Shown here piece by piece: positions 25,849-34,880 of a stretch of 55,582 bases of DNA. The translations under genes and the position numbers were made by a program. Under the pieces are notes generated by a model. The model was not told where the DNA came from and did no database searches. It saw nothing but the letters and a program-made list of their open reading frames with translations. This DNA comes from an uncultured Acetatifactor sp. GTDB lineage: Bacteria > Bacillota > Clostridia > Lachnospirales > Lachnospiraceae. Numbering within the stretch: the stretch's first letter is position 1; each line of letters starts with the position of its first letter. The stretch lies in assembly GCA_910588225.1 (NCBI GenBank), contig CAJUQT010000026.1, forward strand, positions 1 through 55,582. Reading direction: 5' to 3'.

Positions 25849-27351
25849 TTAAAACTGCTTCTTGAATTCCTCGATTGCCTTCTGAAGCGTCTTCTCGGTC
25901 TCATCGGAAATCACCTTCTCCGACGCAATATTGCCCGGAACCTCGGGATACTTTGTATCCAGGAATTCAAGGAATTCCTTCTCGAATCTGGTAATCTCTT
26001 CTGTCGGTATATCCAGCAGGTATTTATGTGTCACCGCATAGATGATGATAACCTGATATTGAACAGGCATGGGTGCATACTGAGGCTGCTTCAGCACCTC
26101 ACGGATACGCTCGCCCTGTGCCAGCTTTTCCTTCGTATCATTGTCCAGCTCGGAACCAAACTGAGCAAAGCTCGCCAGTTCTCTGAACTGGGCCAGCTCC
26201 GTACGAATAGGGGCTGCAATCTTCTTCATAGCCTTAATCTGTGCGGCACCTCCCACACGGGATACCGATAATCCCGCATTGATAGCAGGGCGGAAACCGG
26301 AATTGAACATTTCCGTTTCCAGATAAATCTGACCATCGGTTATGGAAATTACATTGGTAGGAATATACGCGGACACATCTCCTGCCTGGGTCTCAATGAT
26401 GGGAAGCGCAGTCAGGGAACCCCCGCCGTACTCCTCGTTCATTCTGACCGCACGCTCCAGTAATCTGGAATGCAGATAGAATACGTCTCCGGGATACGCT
26501 TCACGACCGGGCGGACGTCTCAGGAGCAGGGAGAGCGTACGGTATGCCGTTGCGTGCTTGCTCAAATCATCGTACACCACAAGCACATCCTCTCCGTTCT
26601 CCATCCATTCCTCCCCGATTGCACAGCCTGAATAAGGCGCAATATACTGCAGAGGAGCAAGGTCACTGGCCGTGGAAACCACTACTGTGGTGTAAGCCAT
26701 CGCCCCGTATTCCTCCAGGGTTTTTACAATATTCGCAATCGTGGATGCCTTCTGGCCGATTGCCACATAGATACACTTTACGTTCTGTCCTTTTTGATTG
26801 ATAATTGTATCGATTGCAATGGCCGTCTTACCTGTCTGACGGTCACCGATAATCAGCTCACGCTGTCCCCGTCCTATGGGGATCATGGCATCGATAGCCT
26901 TGATACCCGTCTGAAGAGGAGTGTCAACGCTCTTTCTGGTAATAACACCGCTTGCCACTCTTTCAATCTTGCGGTACTTATCTGTCTGAATGGGGCCTTT
27001 GCCGTCAATCGGCTGTCCCAGCGAATTAACCACACGTCCCATCAACGCATCGCCTACCGGCACTTCCACCACACGTCCGGTGGTTTTGACGGTATCGCCT
27101 TCGTTGATGTTCCTTGCGCTGCCCAAGAGTACCACGCCCACGTTATCTTCTTCCAGATTCAGCACCATGCCATACACTTCGCCGGGAAATTCCAACAGCT
27201 CACCCTGCATGGCATTTTCCAGTCCATGTACACGAGCAATACCGTCCGCCACCTGGATTACCGTACCCACATCGGATACATCCAGGGTGGATGCGTATCT
27301 CCTGATCTGATCCTTGATAACAGAACTGATTTCTTCCGGTCTTAAATTCAT
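25849..27351 (-). CDS. atpA: F1Fo ATP synthase subunit alpha
   Basis: 500 residues with non-catalytic nucleotide site P-loop GDRQTGKTAIAIDTI and the alpha-type N terminus MNLRPEEISSVIKDQI. The conserved Arg-containing segment NVISITDGQIYLE and SVSRVGGAAQ are present. Length is normal. AAAGG lies about 13 nt upstream of the ATG. Confidence 0.98.
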   Translation of the reverse strand: MNLRPEEISSVIKDQIRRYASTLDVSDVGTVIQVADGIARVHGLENAMQGELLEFPGEVYGMVLNLEEDNVGVVLLGSARNINEGDTVKTTGRVVEVPVGDALMGRVVNSLGQPIDGKGPIQTDKYRKIERVASGVITRKSVDTPLQTGIKAIDAMIPIGRGQRELIIGDRQTGKTAIAIDTIINQKGQNVKCIYVAIGQKASTIANIVKTLEEYGAMAYTTVVVSTASDLAPLQYIAPYSGCAIGEEWMENGEDVLVVYDDLSKHATAYRTLSLLLRRPPGREAYPGDVFYLHSRLLERAVRMNEEYGGGSLTALPIIETQAGDVSAYIPTNVISITDGQIYLETEMFNSGFRPAINAGLSVSRVGGAAQIKAMKKIAAPIRTELAQFRELASFAQFGSELDNDTKEKLAQGERIREVLKQPQYAPMPVQYQVIIIYAVTHKYLLDIPTEEITRFEKEFLEFLDTKYPEVPGNIASEKVISDETEKTLQKAIEEFKKQF

Positions 27352-27379
27352 GGATCTGTCGCACCTTTCTTCCAGCCGG

Positions 27380-27934
27380 TCACCCCAGCTGAATTTGTAA
27401 TAATTGTTTAGTCAAACCGTTCAACTTCGTGCGGACGCTGCTGTCCATCACTCTGTCTCCTATGCGGATGATCATCCCGCCTATAATCGAGGTATCCACC
27501 TGGTAATTTAATTCCATCTTTCTGTATCCGCTGGTCTCCAGCAGCTTTGCCTCCACAGCGCTGCACTGCGCGGCGCTGAGCGGTACGGCGGTGGTCACAT
27601 AAGCCACTCCCACTCTCTGCTGTTCCTTGACCCGCTCGATAAAATAAGTAAAAATTGCCGGCAGTTCGCCATAGCGCTCTTTGGATACCACAACCTCAAA
27701 GAGGCCCGTCAGCTCATCACTGACCCGCCCTTTAAAGACATTATCCACCACCTGCAGTTTATCCTGCTTTGGAATCCCCGGGTGTTTCATCAATTCATCA
27801 AACTGGGGATTCGCCGCCAGCAGCTCACGGATGCCGCGGATCTCCTCCAGCAGCTCACCGGCCCTGTCCACGCCTGATTCCATGGCTATCTCATACAGGG
27901 CTTCGCCGTATGTTTTGGATACTAATTTAGCCAT
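27380..27934 (-). CDS. atpH: F1Fo ATP synthase subunit delta
   Basis: 184-residue peripheral-stalk subunit linking F1 to subunit b. It has the N-terminal helical domain (KTYGEALYEIAMESG) and the conserved C-terminal segment IIGGMIIRIGDRVMDSSVRTKLNGL. Its start overlaps the end of atpF by 13 nt. Confidence 0.96.
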   Translation of the reverse strand: MAKLVSKTYGEALYEIAMESGVDRAGELLEEIRGIRELLAANPQFDELMKHPGIPKQDKLQVVDNVFKGRVSDELTGLFEVVVSKERYGELPAIFTYFIERVKEQQRVGVAYVTTAVPLSAAQCSAVEAKLLETSGYRKMELNYQVDTSIIGGMIIRIGDRVMDSSVRTKLNGLTKQLLQIQLG

Positions 27935-28437
27935 GTCTTATCACCCATTTCTTTCAAGGTTTCGTCAATCAGCTGATTCTGCATGGCAGCATCTACGGAT
28001 GCAGACACAATTTTACCTGCCATAAGCGATGCGACAACGACGATTTCACGTTTTACGTCGTCAGACATCTTCTGCTTTTCAAGCTCTGCCTCCACACGGG
28101 CCCGCTCCAGAATGCGGCCCGCCTCTTCCTTAGCCTGGGCCACAATCTGATTCTCATTGGCCAGAGCCTTTTTGCGCGCTTCACTCAAAATGCTCTCCGC
28201 TTCCTTGTCAATCTCCTGCAGCTTTGTCTCATATTCCTTTTTCAGGCTCTGGGCATTTTCCATAGCCTGCTTTGCCGTATCCAGCTCACTCCGAATCTTG
28301 TCTTTGCGGCTGTTCAACATCTTCCTTGCCGGATTGAACAGACAATAGCTCAAAATAAGGAACAGGAAAAAGATGGCAATGATCATCAGAACAGAATCAG
28401 CCAGCAGCTGCCAGTCCAAGTCGAACAATCTTGTCAT
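27922..28437 (-). CDS. atpF: F1Fo ATP synthase subunit b
   Basis: About 171 residues: an N-terminal membrane helix (LADSVLMIIAIFFLFLILSY), the PARKMLNSRKDKI junction and a long charged helical stalk. Two starts have good ribosome sites: the ATG at 28437 with AGGAGG 7 nt upstream, and an ATG at 28464 with GGAGG 5 nt upstream that would add nine residues. I prefer 28437 because MTRLFDLDWQ resembles the family N terminus. Confidence 0.95.
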   Translation of the reverse strand: MTRLFDLDWQLLADSVLMIIAIFFLFLILSYCLFNPARKMLNSRKDKIRSELDTAKQAMENAQSLKKEYETKLQEIDKEAESILSEARKKALANENQIVAQAKEEAGRILERARVEAELEKQKMSDDVKREIVVVASLMAGKIVSASVDAAMQNQLIDETLKEMGDKTWLN

Positions 28438-28498
28438 GGACCCGCCTCCTGATAAAAATACCATTTTAACCTCCTTTCTGCCTTCTAAATACGTTTCT

Positions 28499-28610
28499 GG
28501 AAGAACGCTGCTCCTGCGTTCTTCCGTGTGAAGTTTTAGTATTTCTTAGTCTACACCCTCTTGAGGTGTGTTCTATACCCTCTTGCAGATTTAGAAATTC
28601 TCTTCACACG
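28499..28610 (-). other. Structured spacer between atpE and atpF
   Basis: GGAAGAACG/CGTTCTTCC (28499-28507, 28517-28525) forms a 9-bp hairpin. CGTGTGAAG/CTTCACACG (28525-28533, 28602-28610) forms a 9-bp closing stem around a smaller ACACC/GGTGT hairpin. It follows the c-subunit gene, which must be made in about ten-fold excess, so partial termination or mRNA protection is plausible. Confidence 0.5.
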
Positions 28611-28611
28611 A

Positions 28612-28866
28612 TTAGGGCAGAAGGGGTTTCACGAACATCAGCAGAATGGCAACCAGCAGACCATACAGACCGGTGGTCTCTGCAACTGCCTGACCGAGAA
28701 GCATGGTCTGCATAACCTTGGGCTGAGCGCCGGGATTACGTCCCACTGCCGCCGCCGCATGTCCGGCTGCAATACCCTGGCCCACACCAGGTCCGATACC
28801 GGCGATAACAGCCAGACCTGCACCAATTGCGGAACATCCTAAGATAAAGTTTTCATTGAAATCCAT
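28612..28866 (-). CDS. atpE: F1Fo ATP synthase subunit c, Na+-type signature
   Basis: 84 residues, two membrane helices and the RNPGAQ polar loop. The ion-binding carboxylate is Glu63. Around it are Gln30, Val61, Thr64, Thr65 and Tyr68, matching Ilyobacter tartaricus Gln32, Val63, Glu65, Ser66, Thr67 and Tyr70 at a constant offset of two, with only Ser to Thr changed. This pattern is the established Na+-coordination signature, so the enzyme probably couples to sodium. AGGAGG precedes the ATG. Confidence 0.97.
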   Translation of the reverse strand: MDFNENFILGCSAIGAGLAVIAGIGPGVGQGIAAGHAAAAVGRNPGAQPKVMQTMLLGQAVAETTGLYGLLVAILLMFVKPLLP

Positions 28867-28940
28867 TCTATTTTCCTCCTGAATATAAAAATAATAATAA
28901 GGTTTTGAAAAAAATCCGCCTGCGGATTCTCCTCTTACTA

Positions 28941-29681
28941 CTAACGGCGCGTGCCATCGCCAATCTCATTTGAAATGTATGTCATGGTCAGCATACAGAA
29001 TACATATGTCTGAATTGCTCCGGAGAACAAATCAAAGTACACATGCAGCGCCGCAGGCCAGGCTGTGGCAAACCATCCCAGCAATCCGTAAAGCAGTGCC
29101 ATCATGGCCGTTCCCGACAAAACGTTAGCAAACAAACGCAATGACAGCGAAATCGGCACCGCAACAGCACTGATCACGTTAATAGGCAGCCAAATAGGCA
29201 GCCACGGCGGCAACGGAGAACAAAGGTCTGTCCAGATTGTCAACGGTTTCTGATATTTCCACTTGTTATAGTGAATCAGGGAAAATGTCAGTATTGCCAA
29301 TGGCAGGGTAACGCCATAATCCGCCGTCGGAGGCCGAAGCCCCAGCAAGCCGGAAATATTGCTGACCAGAATAAAGATAAAGATGGTTCCGATATAGTTA
29401 AAATATCTCGGAGCTGCCTGCCCCATGGAGCCGCCTACCATATTGTCCAGCATCTCGACAATCATTTCCACCACATTCTGGAAACTGCCCGGTACTTCCG
29501 ATGCCTTCGCCATACATCTCTTCGCTGCGATGGCAAAAACTGCCAGCAGCAGCATAACAATCAGAATGCACACATGTGATGTGGTTATCCATACCTGATG
29601 TCCGAAAAAGGAATACTGAAATACCCCGTGGATTGTAAAGTCAACGCCAGACTCACCGGACAGCAAAATTCCATGTCCCAT
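28941..29681 (-). CDS. atpB: F1Fo ATP synthase subunit a
   Basis: 246-residue stator membrane subunit with five to six helices. The essential Arg lies in SLSLRLFANVLSG, and the C-terminal helix reads GAIQTYVFCMLTMTYIS. AGAGGTGAGAGT precedes the ATG. It forms the ion half-channels against the c ring. Confidence 0.97.
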   Translation of the reverse strand: MGHGILLSGESGVDFTIHGVFQYSFFGHQVWITTSHVCILIVMLLLAVFAIAAKRCMAKASEVPGSFQNVVEMIVEMLDNMVGGSMGQAAPRYFNYIGTIFIFILVSNISGLLGLRPPTADYGVTLPLAILTFSLIHYNKWKYQKPLTIWTDLCSPLPPWLPIWLPINVISAVAVPISLSLRLFANVLSGTAMMALLYGLLGWFATAWPAALHVYFDLFSGAIQTYVFCMLTMTYISNEIGDGTRR

Positions 29682-29698
29682 ACTCTCACCTCTCTTTC

Positions 29699-30175
29699 CT
29701 AAGAATTTTGTGCAGGAATCTCTCCCTCCTGCGCAGCAGCCTCTTCCTCCAGAGGTTCCGCCACCGGATCCGTCTCATGGAACAGCTTATTGCACAGTTT
29801 ATGAGTAATCGGCTGAAGGTAAGCCGTTACTTTCAGACTCATATAGCCAAGGAAAAAAGTCAGCGGGTCCATCGCCCCCGTCACGGAAATGACAACCAAA
29901 ACCACCGCCACCATAGCATATCGAAATAGATATCCTCTCGTCACGATTCCAGAAGCATCCTTGCCAGACAGAAGCGCCCTGTCCAGCGTCCGGCACATGT
30001 GAACACTGCCGGCCACAGCAAAAGCAACGCCAAACCAGAGGCTCAGCGCATAATGTCCTTTCTCTTCCACGAACCAGACTCCTGCTGCCTGACAGATGAT
30101 GCCAAAAAACACCATCCCCAGATGCATCTCCAGCAGCGTTCTATTCGTCCTCCTCAGTGTCTCGATTATCTTCAT
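29699..30175 (-). CDS. ATP synthase subunit I-like membrane protein
   Basis: About 158 residues with four hydrophobic segments and an acidic C-terminal tail (EEEAAAQEGE). Position directly before atpB, size and topology fit the poorly conserved AtpI group, which assists c-ring assembly. The start at 30175 (MKIIETLRR) has GGGAG upstream. Longer starts to 30241 would overlap the previous gene heavily. It overlaps that gene by 35 nt. Confidence 0.75.
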   Translation of the reverse strand: MKIIETLRRTNRTLLEMHLGMVFFGIICQAAGVWFVEEKGHYALSLWFGVAFAVAGSVHMCRTLDRALLSGKDASGIVTRGYLFRYAMVAVVLVVISVTGAMDPLTFFLGYMSLKVTAYLQPITHKLCNKLFHETDPVAEPLEEEAAAQEGEIPAQNS

Positions 30176-30428
30176 TGACGTCTCCCTGTTCCTTATCTTC
30201 TTCTCTGCCGCCATACAGGCGTTTCGCCATACGGTACACATTCTGCCCCCCTGCCACGGCCCCTATGACAAACAGCAGAATCGTCAGATAAGAGGTACCA
30301 AATTTTCCGTCCAGCCAGACGCCTGCCGCAGATAATAAGCAGATGGGAACAATCATATTCAGGCCGAACTGTGTGACCATCGCAAGGGACTGATACACTA
30401 TTCTGTCTTCGCCTTTCCGCTTCTTCAT
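30141..30428 (-). CDS. AtpZ/AtpI family protein, first gene of the ATP synthase operon
   Basis: 95 residues with two membrane helices. The signature is QFGLNMIVPICLLSAAGVWLDGKFGTS followed by GAVAGGQNVYRMAK, as in the AtpZ family proposed to work with AtpI in Mg2+/Ca2+ uptake or c-ring assembly. The C terminus is very acidic. It is preceded by the operon promoter at 30485-30513. Confidence 0.85.
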   Translation of the reverse strand: MKKRKGEDRIVYQSLAMVTQFGLNMIVPICLLSAAGVWLDGKFGTSYLTILLFVIGAVAGGQNVYRMAKRLYGGREEDKEQGDVNEDNRDTEEDE

Positions 30429-30484
30429 CCGCCACCACCAAAATCAATGCTTCCAAAGACCAGTATATTTTTCCAACATCGTAT

Positions 30485-30513
30485 ATTATAACCTTTTTTA
30501 TTGGAAATGTCTA
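30485..30513 (-). promoter_or_regulatory. ATP synthase operon promoter
   Basis: On the minus strand TAGACA (30513-30508), 17-bp spacer, perfect TATAAT (30490-30485), 57 bp upstream of the first ATG. In the rest of 30429-30761 I see only this promoter and the terminator at 30750-30786. Confidence 0.75.
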
Positions 30514-30749
30514 GGGTATATTTAGAGGTCCAGCCCATGCAAATCCGGCAAAAATTGCAAGATGGCCTGATATCGGCCCTGAAACGCAGCTTTGACTTCT
30601 CGTGAAAAAGTTGCTGAATGGTTATAAATACAAAAGCATCATCTGCAAGATTACGTTCATGGACTGCACAAAAATATTCAACAGCTGGCTGCCAGCGCCT
30701 GCTCTGACGGCAGCTTTTGTCCCACCCGACTCTTATCATTCATATTCTG

Positions 30750-30786
30750 AAAGAAACAGAGCTATACAAATAAAGTACAGCCCTGT
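30750..30786 (-). terminator. Intrinsic terminator after the zinc-ribbon gene
   Basis: Minus strand ACAGGGCT (30786-30779) pairs with AGCTCTGT (30763-30756) and TTTCTTT follows. The stem includes the gene's stop codon. Confidence 0.6.
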
Positions 30787-30956
30787 CTTTTAAATTCTTC
30801 TATTTTTTCATCTATCAGCTCCGGCGGCACATCCAACTCCTTCGCAAGGCAGTTACGACACAGAAACGTCGTACTGCCCCGGTTGATAAACTTCCTATGT
30901 GCGCCGATTTCATTGTAGGTCAACGTTTTTCCGCAATGCATGCATACGGAAGCCAT
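30762..30956 (-). CDS. Small zinc-ribbon protein, unknown function
   Basis: 64 residues with two Cys pairs, C5xxC8 and C33xxC36, as in a zinc ribbon or treble-clef knuckle. A C-terminal helix (PPELIDEKIEEFKRQG) follows and there is a fifth Cys at 60. Its ATG lies two bases after the stop of the GH27 gene and no clear ribosome site precedes it, so translation probably depends on the upstream gene. The function is unknown; nucleic-acid or protein binding is a guess from the fold alone. Confidence 0.65.
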   Translation of the reverse strand: MASVCMHCGKTLTYNEIGAHRKFINRGSTTFLCRNCLAKELDVPPELIDEKIEEFKRQGCTLFV

Positions 30957-30958
30957 GG

Positions 30959-32089
30959 CTACTGTTCCACTACTCGGGCCCGGAACACTTCGCAGTCAAA
31001 TGGCTCTAAATTGCGTGAAATCGTACCATTTTTCGCAGTGATTTCCTCTCCCGTCCATACTTCTGTCATTTCCAGTGTCTTTCCGGTACTCATGGGAAGC
31101 CCCAGCTCATCCAGGTTAAATCTTCCTGTGCCTTTCTCTTCACTGAGGTTGAACAAGCCTATGGCAATATCACCATCCGAGAGCATCCTGGCATACATCA
31201 CCATGTCTTCTCTGCTCCAGATACCTGTCAGCTTCACCGGCTGGCGACAAAGCGGGTCCTGATTGATGCGGATTAATTCCCGGTTCATCAGTATCTTCCT
31301 GGTCTCTTCGTTCATATTACGAATGTCACAGCCAATCATCAGAGGGGAGCCCAGCAGGGCCCAAACAGAATAATGGGTCTTATACTGGACATCAGTACAG
31401 CCCTTCAGTCCCACATTTCCCTTCCCGTACATTCCCACAATCAGCATGTCCATATCATTAAAACAGCCCACACCATTATAAGGATGCAGTTTCTCCTGCT
31501 GTTTAATCAGTTTTTTCACCGATTCCCAGGTGTCAAAAATATCTCCCGTGGAACGCCACATACTTGCGGCCGATTCCTTAATCCACTCATGGGTTTCATC
31601 TGCTCCCCAGGAACAGGCGCTGAACAGAATGTCCCTCCCGCAATTCTCCAGTGCAAGACCCATTCGACGGTAGAGATACTTCCCGGCTACAATGGGACTG
31701 TGGTAGCAATAGTCATACTTCAGAAAATCCACACCCCATCCTGCAAAAGTCTCCGCATCAATAAACTCATGCTCATAGCTTCCGGGATACCCGGCACATG
31801 TCAGATTCCCCGCGCAGGAATACATACCGAATTTCAAGCCTTTGGAGTGAACATAGTCGGCCACTGCCTTCATGCCGTTCGGAAACTTTTCAGGATCCGG
31901 AATCAGTCTTCCCTCTTTGTCTCTTTCCTTCAGAGACCAGCAGTCATCAATGACCAGATAATCGTATCCGCTTTTCAGCAGACCGCTTTCTGCCATGACA
32001 TCAGCCGTCTCCATTATTAGCTTCTCATTGATTTTCTCTCCGAATGTGTTCCATGAATTCCATCCCATGGGCGGTGTCAGTTTTACCAT
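30959..32089 (-). CDS. Alpha-galactosidase, glycoside hydrolase family 27
   Basis: 376 residues beginning MVKLTPPMGWNSWN, the hallmark of GH27, with AAAGGAGG 6 nt upstream. An in-frame ATG at 32134 would only add a charged extension. The nucleophile is Asp126 in FLKYDYC and the acid/base is Asp183 in WRSTGDIFD. YLVIDDCW, GMYSCAG and NDMDML are also conserved. No signal peptide, so it acts on imported alpha-galactosides (or alpha-N-acetylgalactosaminides or beta-arabinopyranosides, which occur in the clan). It follows xylB by 102 bp on the same strand. Confidence 0.95.
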   Translation of the reverse strand: MVKLTPPMGWNSWNTFGEKINEKLIMETADVMAESGLLKSGYDYLVIDDCWSLKERDKEGRLIPDPEKFPNGMKAVADYVHSKGLKFGMYSCAGNLTCAGYPGSYEHEFIDAETFAGWGVDFLKYDYCYHSPIVAGKYLYRRMGLALENCGRDILFSACSWGADETHEWIKESAASMWRSTGDIFDTWESVKKLIKQQEKLHPYNGVGCFNDMDMLIVGMYGKGNVGLKGCTDVQYKTHYSVWALLGSPLMIGCDIRNMNEETRKILMNRELIRINQDPLCRQPVKLTGIWSREDMVMYARMLSDGDIAIGLFNLSEEKGTGRFNLDELGLPMSTGKTLEMTEVWTGEEITAKNGTISRNLEPFDCEVFRARVVEQ

Positions 32090-32191
32090 ACACTTCCTCC
32101 TTTTCTCCCCTCTTTTTTCATCATATTCTATCACCGAATAACCGTCAAGAGTATTTTCCTGTGTTCTGCCATTCTTATCCCTGAATCTATT

Positions 32192-33676
32192 TCAGACAGC
32201 CCACACATCTCCGTTCCTTCTATACAACTCCTGATAGATTCTGTAAATGCGCTCATATGTCTCCACCCTGTCCCCGTCCGGCAGATACCGTTTCTCTCCG
32301 TAAGTCACAAAGCGTTCCGCCGCTTCCCGCAGATCGGCAAACTGTCCCGTCGATGCTCCCGCCAGCATACAGGCCCCCAGACAGGCCTGCTCAGCCACAT
32401 TGCACACTCTGACTTCCCGGTTCAGGATATCCGCCTGCATCTGCAGCCACACCGGACTGGACGCTCCGCCGCCGGAGGAAATCACACTGTCTCCCCGGAT
32501 TCCCATCTCCGTCAGAATTTCCATGCAGTCCCTCAGAGCAAAAGTGACACCCTCCATCACCGCCCTGGCCATATGCTTCTTCGTATGCGCCAGCTGCAGA
32601 CCATAGAACATCCCCCGGGCCTCCGGATTCATATGCGGTGTCCTCTCTCCCGTCAGATAAGGCAGGAAGACAAGTCCGTCGCTTCCTGCAGGAATCTGAT
32701 CTGCCATACGGCTCAGCGTCATAAAATCCTTTTCCTCCAGGATATTGTCCTTCAGCCATTTCAGGGACATTCCGGCGTTCAGAATAGCACCATATACAGA
32801 ATATGCCCTGTCAATCCCGTGACAGAAGGTCTGAGTGCGCAGCTTCCGATCGTAAACCGGCTCCCTGGAAAAAGCGGAAACCTGGCCGCCTGTCCCTATA
32901 TTGCAGATAAAGGTTCCTTCTTCAAAGACGCCGTTTCCTATACTCTGGGCCTGCTGGTCTCCCATACCGTATATCACCCGGGCGGATATCGGCAGTCCTG
33001 TAGCTGCCGCACACGCGCTGCTTACATTTCCCTGTATCTCCCCCGACTCGTGGCACTCCGGAAAAATATCATGCGGAAATCCGCACAAATCTATCATCTG
33101 CCTGGCCCAGTCCCTCTTTACCACATCGAACAGCAGCGTTGCCGACGCGTCCGTTACCTCGCTTCCAATCAGTCCGGTCAGCTTATAGCGGATGTAGTCC
33201 TTCGGCTGCAGCACGTAACCTGTCCCGGCGAAAATCTCCGGCTCCCTGCGCTTCACCCACAGAAGAGAAGTCAGCGTAAATCCCGGGAAAATGCGGTTGC
33301 GAATCCCTTTGTGAAGAAGCTCCCGGGGGATTATGCTTTTCAGTTCTTCGCATTCCGCCTCCGCTCTCTGGTCCAGCCACAGAATTGCCGGACGAAGCGG
33401 CCTTCCGCACTTATCGGTCAAAGCCAGTCCGTGCATCTGCCCAGACAGCCCGATTCCCCCAATATAGGAAAACAGAGAGCCATACCTCTGCCTCAGCCTT
33501 CCGATGCAGTCCTGTACCGCTCTCCACCATAATTCCGGTTCCTGTTCCGCATATCCGGACTGCGGAACAGACACCTCATATTCTCTCTTCTCCACTCCCA
33601 GTACGCCTTTTTCTGCGTCCAGAAGCATCACTTTTGCGCTCGAAGTTCCTATGTCAATCCCCATCAGCAAGTTCAT
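32192..33676 (-). CDS. xylB: Xylulokinase (FGGY family)
   Basis: 494 residues; phosphorylates D-xylulose with ATP to feed the pentose phosphate pathway. The N-terminal MGIDIGTSSAKVMLLD is the phosphate-binding motif. GLSGQMHGL is the xylulokinase specificity motif, and the catalytic Asp lies in YGMGDQQAQ. The C-terminal ATP site shows SSGGGASSPVWLQMQADIL. GGAGG precedes the ATG. No xylose isomerase is in the window. Association with GH27 suggests degradation of a xylose- or arabinose-containing glycan, but this is inference. Confidence 0.93.
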   Translation of the reverse strand: MNLLMGIDIGTSSAKVMLLDAEKGVLGVEKREYEVSVPQSGYAEQEPELWWRAVQDCIGRLRQRYGSLFSYIGGIGLSGQMHGLALTDKCGRPLRPAILWLDQRAEAECEELKSIIPRELLHKGIRNRIFPGFTLTSLLWVKRREPEIFAGTGYVLQPKDYIRYKLTGLIGSEVTDASATLLFDVVKRDWARQMIDLCGFPHDIFPECHESGEIQGNVSSACAAATGLPISARVIYGMGDQQAQSIGNGVFEEGTFICNIGTGGQVSAFSREPVYDRKLRTQTFCHGIDRAYSVYGAILNAGMSLKWLKDNILEEKDFMTLSRMADQIPAGSDGLVFLPYLTGERTPHMNPEARGMFYGLQLAHTKKHMARAVMEGVTFALRDCMEILTEMGIRGDSVISSGGGASSPVWLQMQADILNREVRVCNVAEQACLGACMLAGASTGQFADLREAAERFVTYGEKRYLPDGDRVETYERIYRIYQELYRRNGDVWAV

Positions 33677-33824
33677 AACTTACCTCCGCAAAATTCTGAT
33701 TTTCTTGCCAACCAGCAATGGCAGATCCATGTTTTATTCTCTCCGATAGCGAATCCCTGAAATGTCCCTGCCTCACCGATTACAGCTCATCAGCCACATC
33801 TTATCTGCTGCTTCTCTCTGCTGT

Positions 33825-34763
33825 TTACCGGCCGCACCGCACCTGCAGCTCCTCCCAGCGTCTGTCCACTTCCTGCTGGAACAATCCGATCAGCTCTTCG
33901 TTTCCGGGCTTGAACAGATGCCGGAAACGGCGCTGGGGACGCAGAAATTCTTCAATGGGCAGCTTCGTTTTGGGCTTATAGCTGAGAATCCACTTTCCGT
34001 CCACTACCTCATACAGCGGCCAGTAACAAGTGTCCACAGCCTTCCTGCAGATGTCCATAAGCTCCGATGTCTCATATCCCCAGCCTCTAGGGCAGGGCGC
34101 AAGGATATTCAGAAAAGCGGAGCCCGGCGTATAAATTGCCTTTTGCGCCTTTGTGTGCAGATCCTTGAAATTTGCGGTAAAAGTGGTCTGTCCCACATAA
34201 GGAATGTGGTGCTCTGCCATAATGGCTGCCAGGTCCTTGCGCACCTGCACCTTGCCGTCGGACACCTTTCCCGCCGGTGTGGTGGTAGTATCCGCGAACT
34301 GCGGCGTAGCGGAAGAACGCTGGGTTCCGGTGTTCATGTAGGCGCCGTTGTCATAGCATACATACACCATGTCATGCCCCCGCTCCATGGCGCCGGACAG
34401 GGACTGGAATCCGATATCGTATGTACCGCCGTCGCCGCCGAAGGTAATAAATTTATAGTCTTCCTTCACCTTTCCTTTCTTTTTCAGAACCCTGTATGCA
34501 GTCTCCACACCGGAAAGTGTGGCCCCGGCATTTTCAAAGGCATTGTGGATATAGCTGTCCTCATATGCCGTATAAGGGTACATAAAGGAAGAAACCTCCA
34601 GGCATCCCGTGGCGTTGCCTATCACGGCCCGGTCTCCCTCATGCAGCGCGCGCAGTACTCCGCGAACCGCAATGGTGCCGCCGCAGCCGGCGCACATTCT
34701 GTGTCCCGGCGCCAGCCTCTCCGGTTTATTCATCACTTCTTTCAAATTATATGCAGCTTCCAT
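33825..34763 (-). CDS. 2-oxoacid:ferredoxin oxidoreductase subunit beta
   Basis: 312-residue thiamine-diphosphate-binding subunit. HRMCAGCGG carries Cys ligands of the proximal 4Fe-4S cluster, FGGDGGTYDIGFQSLSGA is the ThDP/Mg motif, and CYDNGAYMNTGTQRS completes the site. AAGGAG lies 6 nt before the ATG at 34763. Upstream in-frame ATGs to 34937 fall in the intergenic repeat. It is separated from the alpha gene by 250 bp that contain a dispersed repeat, unlike the tight spacing of the other subunits. Substrate: pyruvate or branched-chain 2-oxoacids. Confidence 0.93.
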   Translation of the reverse strand: MEAAYNLKEVMNKPERLAPGHRMCAGCGGTIAVRGVLRALHEGDRAVIGNATGCLEVSSFMYPYTAYEDSYIHNAFENAGATLSGVETAYRVLKKKGKVKEDYKFITFGGDGGTYDIGFQSLSGAMERGHDMVYVCYDNGAYMNTGTQRSSATPQFADTTTTPAGKVSDGKVQVRKDLAAIMAEHHIPYVGQTTFTANFKDLHTKAQKAIYTPGSAFLNILAPCPRGWGYETSELMDICRKAVDTCYWPLYEVVDGKWILSYKPKTKLPIEEFLRPQRRFRHLFKPGNEELIGLFQQEVDRRWEELQVRCGR

Positions 34764-34880
34764 ATTCTGCTCCTTCATATCTATCTGCGTTCTTTGCATA
34801 CACTTTTCATGTATTTTCCATTCATTGTAAAACTCATATTCCCTGTAACTGCTGTGAAAGTTTTCCGCTTTGCCTTTATG

